This document shows positions 11,202-21,037 of a stretch of DNA of 64,000 bases, in pieces; position 1 is the stretch's first letter, and the number at the start of each line of letters is the position of its first letter. Source of the stretch: Kappaphycus alvarezii (lineage: Eukaryota; Rhodophyta; Florideophyceae; Gigartinales; Solieriaceae); NCBI GenBank assembly GCA_002205965.3, contig NADL03000703.1, positions 62,001-126,000 on the forward strand. Reading direction: 5' to 3'. The translations under genes and the position numbers were made by a program. Below the pieces are notes generated by a model that did not search any database, was not told where the DNA came from, and was given only the letters and a program-made list of their open reading frames with translations.

Positions 11202-12053
11202 TCACCTATGCGTGAGCTCAAGGACTTCAGCGAGTTGCACATCGGATGTTTTTGCTCCGGCGCATTCTCGTAAGCAATAAATTGAGGCTCGCAAGACGCA
11301 TGGCTCCGCAGGATCTACAATAAGACCCCGGCCGCAATCTAGAAGTACGACATGGTCTACTAACTCCGTTCCGCCACACACAAGGCGAAGAAGCCAAAGT
11401 CCCGACTTGTACTCGATGACCTTCCGAAACGCCGCATCAAAACGATTTTCGTGCAAGAACTTCCGATCGGAGGAGCGGCGAGCGGCAACACCGAGACCTA
11501 ACTTGAAAACGAGAGGTGCCACTTGCTTCAGATTCTTCAAGTGGATGCGGGATGCCTTGAAGCTCGATAGGGCCTCACTCGCCGCACTAGCCCCTCTGCG
11601 GATACGGATCCCATTAACCGCGCTTGCGAGCGCACAATCGAGATGCGCCGTACTAGCTTAAGACGCGCCGTATTCGGTAACATGCCACTGCTTTAAGACA
11701 AGATTGTCTTGACGAGCACCTGGCCCCGCGGTAACCACAGCAACCCCACGGTTTCTCTCGCAGTAACCAAGCAAGGTCCTCAGTACATGCCCATCTTTGT
11801 CTCGCAAATCGTATGGCGGTATGTCAACACGAACCGCTGCAGTGCGTTCCTTCTTCCCACCTTTGCCAAGCTTCACCGCACCGAAATTCACTACCCTCTC
11901 TCCAGCTGGCGGTGCTGTGATTGTATCTCGTTCAACCTTCCAGTAGGAAGATATATCACGGGAATTTCCGGCGGTCGCATACCAACAGCCCGCATCCAAC
12001 TTGCGGGCCCGACCTTCTTTCCGTCTCCCAAGATGAATGCGTTGATCCCTCAA
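11202..12053 (-). pseudogene. Antisense ORF in copia element; papain-like cysteine-peptidase-like protein
   Basis: On the strand opposite to pol, between RNase H and the 3' LTR, one frame is open from 12053 to 11202 (284 codons) apart from a single TAA at 11658-11660. I do not recognise a named family. Three segments suggest a Cys-His-Asp active site: LDCALASAVNG (Cys codon 11634-11636), LVDHVVLLD (His codon 11352-11354, 94 codons later) and GLIVDPAEP. That spacing and the H-x-V-x-L-D...D pattern are seen in papain-like and ubiquitin-protease folds. A Lys/Gly-rich N-terminal half precedes it. A similar protein is encoded beside the gypsy element at 15216-16651 (same order, His 82 codons after Cys). 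The ATG at 12053 is the first in frame. Function is inferred only. Confidence 0.5.
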
Positions 12054-12672
12054 TCCCCACTCCTCCTCGCAGCCTGCCTTCGACGCCCCGCTCCCGCATC
12101 ACCTACCCTGGAACATGCCCGTGCACCCCGCTTCCTAGATCCTCCAGCTCCTCGACCTCTCCTGACACGACCATTGCTGCTTATGGAGGGGAATGAAGGG
12201 GGAATCCCGCGGACAAGGGCTTCCGCTTCACCCACCCCGCGACACGAACGCGCCGCCAAGCATCCCGCTCGCGGTAGCCGGAGGGACGTCTGCCCGGGGG
12301 ATAGATGTGGGACTCCCCCGCATACCCCCCTCGTTCTGGCCATGATGTGAAAAGGTAGACAAGTGCAAACAAGGCGTGAGGAAGTGTAAAAGGAGGACAA
12401 GTGGGAATAAAGTGCGTGATTGAAAGGTAGGCAAGGTGGGTTGTGCCTAGGTTGTACAAGGGAAGTTGGGGTGGTGGCTTTTGTGTGTGTTATGTTGTAT
12501 GAGCTCTGGCCCTTAGCAGCAGGCTGCTCGAGTCACACAGGAAGTGTCCCTTTTTTTTTGCCCGTGCGACGGGTTGCAGGGGCCTCTCAATTATTGTCAC
12601 GTGAGAGTGGCAGCTGTGACAGGTGACACTACTGTACTGGTCAGCTGTACCGCAGTTGGGATGTTCGACTAC

Positions 12673-12681
12673 AAAGGGGAG
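12673..12681 (+). promoter_or_regulatory. Polypurine tract of the copia element
   Basis: AAAGGGGAG directly abuts the first base of the 3' LTR, the position where the plus-strand primer of reverse transcription is made. Confidence 0.85.
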
Positions 12682-13014
12682 TGTCGACGTATTCGCGTGC
12701 GGTGTAGTCGACTCGGCTGACAGCGGAGGTGCTGTAAGCCGAGCGCCCAGCCTGCGGTATAGATAGCTAATCTCCGCCGTCTTCATAGAGAGGACAGCAG
12801 TGAGGAGTCTACAGCATCAACCGAAAAAGTCGTTGACGCTAGCCGCACGGTCGCCGCCCTGGGCCCTCCTCACGCACATCCTTCCCAATCCCTACCTATC
12901 TCATCCAATAAAGTTTCCTTTTTATCAACTCGCTCCTACAACATTCCACGTTTGTAAAGAAGTCGCGATTGTACGCAACTTCAAACGTGCCGTGGAGATC
13001 TACGTTTCACGACA
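12682..13014 (+). repeat. 3' LTR of the copia element
   Basis: 333 bp copy of the 5' LTR with the same terminal TGTCG/CGACA inverted repeat. It is immediately preceded by the polypurine tract at 12673-12681 and followed by the target duplication AATAC (13015-13019). Confidence 0.95.
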
Positions 13015-13019
13015 AATAC

Positions 13020-13200
13020 TGTATTATGAAAAGACATCAGGATTGAATAAAATACGCAGCAGAATTCTTGTACATATATACAATAAATGTACAAATTTAC
13101 TGGATACATATACAGTACTGTACCACTTCAAAAACAAACATAAATAAAATGTATGAAGCTTTTATTATAACCAGCGTAACTCATAAATAACCTTAAAAAT
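13020..13200. other. AT-rich spacer
   Basis: No feature recognised. The sequence directly after the target duplication is the original insertion site; joined with the bases before 5634 it is AT-rich and non-coding. Confidence 0.4.
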
Positions 13201-13487
13201 TGTTGATGGCACTGACTGGATGGTGATTTTTATGTGTTTCTATTACTATCTATGACGATTTTTAGGGTAACGTACTGTACTTTCTATCTTTTTACCTAGT
13301 AGTTTTAATCATTTTTTAAGTTCGAGTATAGCAGTGTACAGTAAGCACACTACTGTACCGACGAATCTCAGCCACAGCCGCTCGGGTGTCTGTTATATAG
13401 GTAGCACCCGAGTCGGTTGTGCAACTCTGCGGAAGTAGCGTCACCTAGCGACCCCCTCCCCTACACCTAATCCTACTCTATCCTGTC
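13201..13487 (+). repeat. 290-bp repeat, copy A
   Basis: This begins TGTTGATGGCACTG and ends CTATCCTGTC. It is the inverted partner of copy B (14442-14729), and I can follow the two along their whole length with a few differences. It contains GTACTGTAC, a CAGTGTACAGTAAGC block, the stretch CACCCGAGTCGGTTGTGC and a GTCACCTAGCGACCCC stretch. Whether the unit is the long terminal inverted repeat of a DNA transposon or an LTR of the gypsy element at 17-21 kb is not settled. Confidence 0.8.
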
Positions 13488-13490
13488 CTG

Positions 13491-13572
13491 TAGTAGACCT
13501 GTAGCACGCGCTCTTTTTCGCTACCTCTCGCAAGCTCGTTCCCGCTTGAGAGCACGTGCTACAGGTCTACTA
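13491..13572. repeat. Perfect-type hairpin, 24-bp arms
   Basis: TAGTAGACCTGTAGCACGCG at 13491 onward is inverted at 13549-13572 (24-bp arms, one mismatch) around a 34-base loop. It sits at the inner edge of repeat copy A and at no other copy, so it looks like a small foldback insertion. Confidence 0.8.
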
Positions 13573-13814
13573 TCAGGGAAAAGTAAAAATGCTGTGTGAG
13601 AGAAATGAAGGTGTGAGGAAAGCGAATGTAAGCAATAGTTTTAAGAAAGTGATAATACTCTTTATTCTTTTGTAGGTAAAACCGTTCCCATCAATGGTGC
13701 GCTCTCGCACTAACAGCCAAAAACCTAGGGTATTTGTTCACAACAGGGTATACAATGGTGCGAACCACAGATACTAGGCAATATCACAACTACGATAAAA
13801 AAACTAAACATAGC

Positions 13815-14396
13815 TTAAACCACTATGTGCTCTGCCTTGAGCAGTTGGTAGACCTTACTTGCCATTTGTCTGTTGACTGTTGTATTTGCATGGACTGTGT
13901 CTTCACCATCTGCTGTAAGGCGTGCCATGGATACGTGATGCACGTTCGAATATTGCCCAACTAAATCCTCTTTGGCGTCCTTCATGTCCGATAGCCAATT
14001 TTTGACGGGGTGGAAACTTGCGCAAATATTGGAGTATCGAGGGTTGGTCGAATTTGCGTCAAGCTTGTGCTGACAGACGTTTATGATAGTGATTTTTCCA
14101 TCATTTTCTCGGATTTTGTTCAATACGGCTCTGTTCGCCTCTTTCATGCTAGCAATAGCTTGCTGCTTCGTTTTCCCATCTGCCTGTGCTCGTTGCAAGT
14201 CGTTCCACCAAGCCATGACAACCACAGCACAGGGCTTAGCGCCCACGGTATACCCATGGCAATCATATTCCCGTTCGTTGAAGTGGTTAGATTTGATCAA
14301 ACGCTTCGTCGAAGACAGCGTATATCTGGTCCTTGCATAAGTGTCGATGCTAGCTCCATGATTTTTATGTGCACCTCTATCCTGTCTTCTTCCCAA
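13815..14396 (-). pseudogene. ORF fragment resembling an SGNH/GDSL-type hydrolase, between inverted repeats
   Basis: This frame is open for 193 codons on the minus strand and has no plausible ATG start; it opens inside repeat-derived sequence near 14396. Its middle reads CAVVVMAWWNDLQRAQ and its end GEDTVHANTTVNRQMASKVY. These resemble block III (GxND) and block V (DxxH) of SGNH esterases: here WND in place of GTND, and D-T-V-H. The N-terminal Ser block is missing, so catalytic activity is unlikely. It is framed by inverted 290-bp repeats, as gene fragments captured by transposons often are. The SGNH reading is tentative; only the two blocks support it. Confidence 0.35.
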
Positions 14397-14441
14397 TCAA
14401 CCCCTTTCTCTCCCTATCATGGTATTCTTGTGGAGGGTTAA

Positions 14442-14729
14442 GACAGGATAGAGTAGGTTTAGGTGGCGGGGAGGGGGTCGCTAGGTGACGCTACCTCCTC
14501 AGAGTTGCACAACCGACTCGAGTGCTACTTATATAACAGACACCCGAGCGGCTGTGGCTGAGATTCGTCGGTACAGTAGTGTGCTTACTGTACACTGCTA
14601 TACTCGACCTTAAAAAATGATTAAAACTACTAGGTAAAAAGATAGAAAGTACAGTACGTTACCCTAAAAAATCGTCATATATAGTACTAGAAACACATAA
14701 AAATCACCTTCCAGCCACTGCCATCAACA
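14442..14729 (-). repeat. 290-bp repeat, copy B (inverted relative to copy A)
   Basis: Read on the minus strand it starts TGTTGATGGCAGTGG at 14729 and ends TACTCTATCCTGTC. It faces copy A at 13201-13487. Just inside it (14376-14431) lies a module CCAATCAACCCCTTTCTC that also follows copy C at about 20910-20945. No target duplication is visible outside copies A and B. Confidence 0.8.
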
Positions 14730-15215
14730 CCACCCCGTCCTCAAACTGCAACCTGGGTGCAGTATACAGTGAGTTCGGCCAGCTCAGGGTAGAGGTCGGT
14801 AGACCCTTGCACACCCTCGCACACACCTGCACCCCCTCCTCTTTCGGACCGCAACACGCTCGTTCTCTTCCTTGCCCGCAACCAAGAGCCAAGCCATCAA
14901 ATCTTGAGGCCTTGTACCATCGGTAGCTTCCATCCTCTCCCGAGCACCGCCTTTGCCTCGAAACTCAGTGTCGATTTAGGTCAGACAAAGCCTCCGCGAC
15001 TGGCCCATCCATTGAGCGTGTAGAGGTGAAGGAATCCGGTGGTATCGTCGTCCTAAAATCACGGGTGGATTATTAGAATAGCGCATACAAAGCAGTCCGC
15101 CCGACGGTCAACAGGCGGGAGGGCTCCACGGCTGGAACTAGCTTGTAAGGCGGCCAGGGGGAGACCGTCCCAATTCCCTGTTTCTACCCCACAGCCTCGA
15201 AGCTACCTCAAGACC
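14730..15215. other. Non-coding stretch next to repeat copy B
   Basis: No gene is seen. If copy B is an LTR of the gypsy element, the minus-strand sequence just upstream of it, GAGGACGGGGTGG (14730-14742), would be its polypurine tract; it is purine-rich but contains one C and one T. Confidence 0.3.
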
Positions 15216-16651
15216 ATGGAATACTTTTCGCTAGACCAATTTCGACGCGGGACAAACAAGAGTAGGCTCATTCGTCTCGCCGGCCGTCCGGATGTAATCG
15301 AGATTACAAGATCTCGCAAAGTAGGCAAAAATCTAGATGATCTCTTCTTCCTGGTCTCTTTTGGGGCTATGAGAAGGAAAAGTCGGCTTCGGTGGAACTG
15401 TCCTATTATGAAGCTACCCTCCTGTTCGAGAAGAATACGGTTAACATTGCTGCCTCCAGAGAGCTGAAGAACGGTATCGACAGGGAGCTAGCATTCCGAC
15501 TGAGCTTAACCGAGTCTCTTCTCGATTCTGAAGACCACGTGGAGTATTCGGAATTTCCTGATTGGACAATATACTCTGTGGTTTGGAAGATACCGGAAAG
15601 CGTGCACGATTGTTTTATGGGGCAGTACTTTGCCGTCGACATGGATACAGAAGAAGATCACCCCATCGACTTGTATACCTTCTCATTCCACGATGCGCCT
15701 CCAGGAGCCGGTCTTCATAATCCTCCTCAGAGGAACGTGAAGCAGGAGCAAAAAGACGGGATCTTCATCAATACGTTGTTCGGGAGGAAGTTAGCTTCCA
15801 GTGTTGGAGCCATTATGATGATCGATTCCTGATGGCAGAGGCATCTCAACAGTTATTACAAGGTATTGTTCCCGATGTCGAGGGCAGCTTCGCCCTTGGC
15901 GCTCCCATTCCTAGACAAAAGTTTTCCAGTTCCTTGTCGAGATTTCGAAGGTCGCAGCATGCAGGCGTCCGCAGCGACAACGCTCTATCTCGTCTTTGGA
16001 AAGGAAATGACAGAGGATTATTGGTCTCGTGATTATGAGAACGATTGCAAGACCTTGGATCAGTTGGGTTACCGTCCTCGTTGCACTTATTTTGCCGACG
16101 TTCTGAAGGGTTTGAATCGCGTTCGTCCTAGCTCCATGGTTCTGAGTCATCTTTGAGTTGAAGAAACTCCGCGCGGCCGCTTCGAGAGCAGTCTCAGACA
16201 GCGGGATAGGAAGGATCTTGACATCAACTGGATCTATGGTTTGCCAAATTCTCCTTCAAGCGGAATTTACGTGGCGGCGGTCATTGGACAGCATGCCGTA
16301 TGCCTAGACGCAAGGAAATAACCCATACTAATACATGATTGTGCGGAAGAGTATGTGATGCGGTTCTGTGAGGCCTCTCTGAAGATTCCTGCGGGGAACA
16401 AGACCCGGAAGACTTCCTGAAGACCTCCGATGTACGGAAGGTTACGTTGGAAAGTAGGCAAGATATCCCTTTCCGAGGTCATAATATCCCGACCGCCTCG
16501 TCGGGTTCGGGGAAGAAGAAGAGGAGACGCCATTGTCCCAAACCGACCGCAGATTCTTTTTCATCGGGCAAGAGGGATAGGGGAGACAAAGGAAGTCCTC
16601 AGTGATTCCCATGTACCACATTGTATTCAAGAAGTATTGATTTGTGCGTGA
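15216..16651 (+). pseudogene. Antisense accessory ORF beside the gypsy element, multiply interrupted
   Basis: This ORF is antisense to the gypsy pol at 17-21 kb and lies on its 3' side. It reads from MEYFSLDQFRRGTNK at 15216, shifts frame near 15360, and then keeps one frame to 16651, broken by TGA 15830-15832, TGA 16154-16156, TAA near 16318 and TGA near 16420. The downstream half contains YENDCKTLDQLGYRPR (Cys codon 16046-16048), then SSGIYVAAVIGQHAVCLD (His codon 16292-16294, 82 codons later), then ILIHDCAEEYVMRF. These align by order and spacing with the antisense ORF of the copia element. I infer a shared, possibly papain-like, cysteine-peptidase-type domain. No database family is assigned. 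The copy is clearly dead. Confidence 0.5.
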
Positions 16652-17001
16652 GACCTAGTACTATTAAAGCTCCATCATTGGGTAACAGAGGTTGTAAATG
16701 CAATTTTTCTCAGTTTCAAAATGAGAAATGATCCGGCTAATTACTCAACAAACAGAAGAAAGATATAAAAAAACATTAAAGAAAAGGGCGAACGATAGCC
16801 ATCATGGCTCGATCAAGTGCTCCTAGGCCTTCAAGTGGATCGAGCGCAAGACAAAAGGAACTAGTCTCCTCGCGTAGATGGCGCGGCGGAATGGCGACCC
16901 CCGTACGAGATGAGCCAAACACGACAAGGCCCGTAATAGCGAGAACGTAGGACAGGCCACTTAGCGGCCGTAGTTAACGCCTGGCCATGTGCCACTAGAA
17001 C
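16652..17001. other. Spacer between antisense ORF and gypsy integrase
   Basis: No coding feature recognised. The left half is AT-rich and the right half is GC-rich with no motif I can name. Confidence 0.35.
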
Positions 17002-17764
17002 TCAATCCCTCACGTTGAACATGCGAGGCTCTGCAGAGGTCGAATCGGCCATTCTATGCATCTGTTCTTCTCGACGCTGAGCGCGAAGGGCAGAGGAGGC
17101 CAGAAGCTCCATCTTGCGATGTGTATCGGAAGCGCAGTCCACCAACGCGACGGGATCAGAAGGACTCATGCGCGGAACTACCCCGAACATAAGTTCGAAT
17201 TGCGAAGCTCCCGCGGAAATGCGACGGCGGCGGTATCCGTACAAGACACGGGGTGAAAATTCTTCCCAATCTATACCTTGGCCGACAATCATCTTCTTCA
17301 CGGCCGTCTTGATAGTTCGTACCATCCATCAATCTCTACCGTTAGACATGGGAGCATATGCGAGAACAGTGGTCCAGTTAATTTCATGTTTCTTTATTAA
17401 AATCAGGGACGGAGGCAGCGGTGAAGCACCCAGCGTTGTCGCTGATAATGGTCTTCGGGGACCAAAAGGGTGCATAACTTCACTCTCGATGAACTGGGAG
17501 ACGGTTGCAGCCGACGAGTCTGTGGTGGCAACTGCGATTGGCCAACCTATCAAATGCTCGACGGCGATGAGCAGATACTTCTTTCCGGCGTTTGATATTG
17601 GAAGAGGTCCCGCGAAATCGACCGAATAAGTTTCGAAGATATTCGTCAATGGGACATTCAAATTCGTACGGTACGGCGGAACGAGCCTCGTCTTATGGCA
17701 TCACTCACAACATTTCACGTAGTTGTAATGTCTTGATGCATCTGCGGCCACCAATAACGGTCTA
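17002..17764 (-). pseudogene. gypsy integrase, broken
   Basis: The zinc-binding part reads FHDDIGHWDNKKTKEF and, after a frame change, YVKCCE, a stop, then CHKTRLVPP, so the HHCC ligands can still be traced across 17765-17660. The core begins in the 17661-17329 frame with YSVDFAGPLP (first catalytic Asp). It stops at TGA just after NGRD, exactly where the catalytic Glu of the usual NGRxE motif would fall, and continues in frame as WMVRTIKTAVKKM to 17002. The second Asp is not readable in a single frame. Confidence 0.75.
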
Positions 17765-19870
17765 TTACAAATTCCTTTGTCTTCTTATTATCCCAATGTC
17801 CGATATCGTCGTGAAAGGTATCGCGACCCTGTCCTTCATGAACGGTACAGATCTTATCCCGTTTCTGGTTCGTCTAAGAAGCTTTCCTTCCCTCATCACG
17901 AAGTTTTTAGCGATACGCTTGACCGAACGACGTTTCTCTTCATCATCAACTCGGATCTTCAAACCTTGCAAATGACGTGCGACGTCGAGGAGGAAAGGCT
18001 CGATTATGGGATTCTCTTCGGTGGCGGCAGAATATAGCGCCGCCACTAAGTCTACTTCATCAGTTCCAGAGGCAGGAGACGGACCGGTAGGTACTACACG
18101 CGAGAGAAAATCAGCTGCTCCGTTTCCGGTACCTGGCCTGTATTCGACCTCGAATTCATTCTCCGCAAGGAAGTACATCGATCGCGCCAGCCTTCCATGA
18201 ATGTCGTTTTTCTTGAATGCATAGCAAAGGGCTTGATGGTCTGTAATGAGCTTGAAGGGCTCCGTCGATAACAGATACACCCTGAATTCCCTTAAAGCGA
18301 AAATAACGGCGAGGGCATCCCTCTCGCAGGCGGAATAGTTACGTTCTGCTTAGTTCATTGTCCGGCTTGCGTACTGCACGGGATGAATCTTGCCGTATTC
18401 CTTTTTCTGGTCTATGACTGCCCCAACGGCGACATTAGAAGCATCTGTTTCCACGATTAAGGGGGACTTGAAGTCCGGGAAGGCTAGCACCGGCGGAGAA
18501 GTAAGCTTCTCTTTCAGAGTTTCGAAGATGGCAGTCATCTCCTTAGTCCATTCGAACTTTCTATTACCCGAAGTTGCTGCGTGAAGGGCAGAGGATATTC
18601 CGGCAAAGTCCTTGATGAAGCGACGGTAATGCCCGGCGAGGCCAAGAAAGCTACGCAACTCCGTTGAGTTGGTAGGAACGGGGGCCCTTTTTATGGCATC
18701 AATCTTCTCGTTGTCGACGAGCACTCCCCGCTTGTCTACGAAGTGACCGAGCAGCTTTACGCTTGGCATAGCAAAGGCGCATTTTTTAATGCTAAGCTTA
18801 AGTCCTGCGTCCCCGACTGGCTTTAAAACGGCAGCCAAGTGATCAACATGCTCCTCCATAGAGTAGGAGAAGATCAAGACATCATCAAGATAGACACAGG
18901 CGAAGGGAACGTCCTTCAGTACGTAATCCATCATGCGCTGAAATGTGGAAGGCGCGTTCATTAGACCAAATGGCATCACCTCGAACTTGCAGGTACCAAA
19001 ACTGCTGACGAACGTAGTCATCTCCTTACACTCTTAGGCTATGCGGATTTGCCAGTACCCCGCAAACAAATTAAGGGTGGGGAATATAGAGCTACCCTTT
19101 AGGTCGTCGAAGATCTCTTCTATCTTAGGTAGTGGCCAACAATCCGCCTTCACCTTGCCGTTTAGAGTGCGATAATTCACGCGGAAACGAGGCCTATTGT
19201 TTTTTTGCGTCATGATAACCACTGGGGACGACCACACCGACGACGCTGGGGTGATGATCCCAGCATCTAACATGTTGTCGATTTCTCGACGGGTGGTGTC
19301 GTTGTGTCGAGGAGACATTCGGCGAGCCCAGTGATAGATCGGGGTAGGGTCCTTCATTTCAAAGGAATGCTTTGTCGGCACGGCTGCAGGACGTAGCTCG
19401 TCTATATTCCAGGCGACGATTCCAGTGTCGCGAAGCAAACCATTTATCTCGCTTTGCGTTCTTTCTTCCAAATGAGCCAGTAGATCTCTCAGAGCATCCC
19501 GCATTTCCTCCTTCTTCTCTTCTTCGTCGGTGGTGCTTTCCTCACCGATGGGACCTTCGCTCGATCTGGAAAAATTGTCCTCGCGGATGGCTAGGACCAG
19601 CTCTTCTTCCGAAGAGTCCGAGGACTCTGGACAGGCGTTCGAATCAGAGGTTATATCTTCACTGGGAGTCCATATCTCTTCGCCCTCGACCAGTTTCTTC
19701 TCGGTAGACTTAGTATCAGGCACGAGCGGGGGCACAACTTCTTCGGAACCAATGGTTAAACGGACGCTCTGTGCCGCGAAATTCATATTCGCACGCATAG
19801 CTGTGAGCGTAGGGAGGCCTATTATTAGGTCTAAAGGAGACTTCTCGATGACAAGGAAGTCTAGTTTCAC
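17765..19870 (-). pseudogene. gypsy reverse transcriptase and RNase H with two nonsense codons
   Basis: A single frame runs from 19870 to 17765 and is interrupted only by TAA at 19034-19036 and TAA at 18350-18352. It begins with the protease C-terminus (DLIIGLPTL), passes an acidic linker, and reaches RT: RVNYRTLNGKVKADCWPLP, FEVMPFGLMNAPSTFQRMM and the YLDD box in ACVYLDDVLIF. RNase H follows: PLIVETDASNVAVGAVI, YASRTMN, stop, AERNYSACERDALAV, then LITDHQALCYAF and DFLSRV. With the two stops read as sense the catalytic residues are complete, so the decay is modest. The RT start lies within the segment after residue 230. Confidence 0.85.
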
Positions 19871-20051
19871 GGCTTGGTCCCAGCGAACCTACACAGGAAG
19901 AGCTGTCACCGTTCGCAACAGTTATCCTTTTAGACGTGCAGTTCGGTGAGAGGTAAAGACGTCTCGACAAATCAGCTGATATGACGTCCGGTACAGCTTC
20001 GGAGTCTAGTAGAGCCCAGACCTCAGTACCGTAAACTTTGAGTTGAACCAC
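19716..20051 (-). pseudogene. gypsy protease N-terminal half, active site altered
   Basis: The frame 20051-19716 begins VQLKVYGTEVWALLDSEAVPDVIS, where a Ty3-type protease would have DSGA; Gly reads Glu here. It then runs out of frame. The C-terminal half of the protease is in the 19870 frame, so one frameshift splits the domain. Confidence 0.7.
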
Positions 20052-20069
20052 CCGTAATAAACGAGAACC

Positions 20070-20914
20070 TCAATTCGAAACGACTGCGACACGTGAAATA
20101 GACTGTTTTCCCAACAAACAGCGCATGACTTTGGTAGCTCCTTCAGCATCCCCACGGAGAAGCTGACCGAATGTCAAACCACAATTTACGTTTGCAAGCT
20201 CGGAAACAACGTCGTATTTCCCTACGTATTCCTGCAGCTGATTCGAATTATTCTTCCCGCGGTTCGATTTCTTCGCCTTCTTCTTACGGCTAATGACTCG
20301 AGACTCTTCCGGGGGAAGGGCTGGGCCCGGTTGCATAACCCGAGCGTGGGGACCAGTTACGAGGCGAGAGATGGGAATGCCTCAATGATTGTCCTGACGG
20401 GGCTGTTTCGGTAGTGCCTCTCCGTCGGCGTTTCTTTTCGCGACATTTACTCCTTCGTCTTGTGAGGAGTCGGTTGCTGCAGCTCCTTGTGTCGACAGGC
20501 GGCAGTGCGAAGGAGTCCGAACCTTGCGATGTTGTCGAACCCCGCCTTCTCGTAGAGGCGTTTAATTTCCCTCACAGAACCAAGAATTGCTTCTACTTCA
20601 AGCCCAATCTCTAGGGCTTGGCGGATGACGTCCTCCGGTTCTGCGCCCTTCGCGAAATGCTCGAGAAACTTTTGTTAAACCTCGGCGTAGTTTTTCGCAT
20701 CGGGGACGAGTTCACCATTCGACGCAAACGTATCGTAATAGAAGTCGGACTCTGCACCGTCTAGGTGTTCGAGGAGAGTGAGAGCTTTCTCCTCGTCAGA
20801 TTTGGATCCCATCGCGACATTCTCAAAGAAAAAGAAGAATTTTCGCACGTCGCTCGTGCCATCGAACACGACCGCGCTGGCGCTGGGAGTATCGGCCCTG
20901 CGCAAGAGTACCAA
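20070..20914 (-). pseudogene. gypsy gag fragments
   Basis: The piece 20914-20675 (VVFDGTSDVRKFFFFFENVA, then TLLEHLDGAESDFYYDTF) has the look of a retrotransposon gag N-terminus. The piece 20336-20070 has a basic run (RKKKAKKSNRGKNN) followed by YDVVSELANVNCGLTFGQLL, a segment that precedes the protease in many gypsy elements. The 350 bases between are not open. The first ATG lies only about 30 bases from repeat copy C, so the gag leader is missing or very short. Confidence 0.6.
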
Positions 20915-20946
20915 GATAGGAGAGAAAGGGGTTGATTGGGTAGAAA

Positions 20947-21037
20947 GCAGGATAAAGTAGGTTTAATTGTAGGGGAGGGGGTCGCTAGGTGACGCTTCCT
21001 CCTCAGAGTTGCACAACCGACTCGGGTGCTACCTATA
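20947..21037 (-). repeat. 290-bp repeat, copy C, left part
   Basis: The sequence CAGGATAAAGTAGGTTTA through GTGCTACCTATA matches copy B. It is cut at CTATA by the chromovirus and continues at 27279-27509. Confidence 0.85.

Larger units (their letters stand above)
5639..13014 (+). mobile_element. Full-length Ty1/copia LTR retrotransposon with AATAC target duplication
   Basis: The element is bounded by two direct repeats of 334 and 333 bp that begin TGTCG and end CGACA. It is flanked by the 5-bp direct duplication AATAC at 5634-5638 and 13015-13019. A polypurine tract, AAAGGGGAG (12673-12681), touches the 3' LTR. The gene order gag, protease, integrase, reverse transcriptase, RNase H defines the copia class. 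The LTRs differ by only two substitutions and one base of indel, so the insertion is recent, yet gag, integrase and the RT/RNase H junction each contain frameshifts. Either the copy that inserted was already defective, or some shifts are sequence errors. An antisense ORF occupies the space between RNase H and the 3' LTR. Confidence 0.95.
17002..20914 (-). mobile_element. Decayed Ty3/gypsy retrotransposon (gag-PR-RT-RH-IN)
   Basis: The order gag, protease, RT, RNase H, integrase on the minus strand defines a Ty3/gypsy element. Only a few nonsense codons and frameshifts break it (detailed below). No conventional LTR pair is obvious. The 290-bp repeat copies B (14442-14729) and C (20947-21037 plus 27279-27509) lie in the same orientation on either side and could be its LTRs, the right one split by the chromovirus. 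Against this, gag follows copy C by only about 30 bases and no target duplication is seen. Confidence 0.85.

Noticed and set aside
13201-14729. Mutator-type Pack-MULE with long TIRs as a firm call
   Set aside because: No 8-9 bp target duplication flanks copies A and B, and no MULE transposase is present; kept as one of two readings.
15830-15832. In-frame TGA read as selenocysteine in the antisense ORF
   Set aside because: The same frame also has TAA and further TGA codons plus a frameshift, so ordinary decay explains it.
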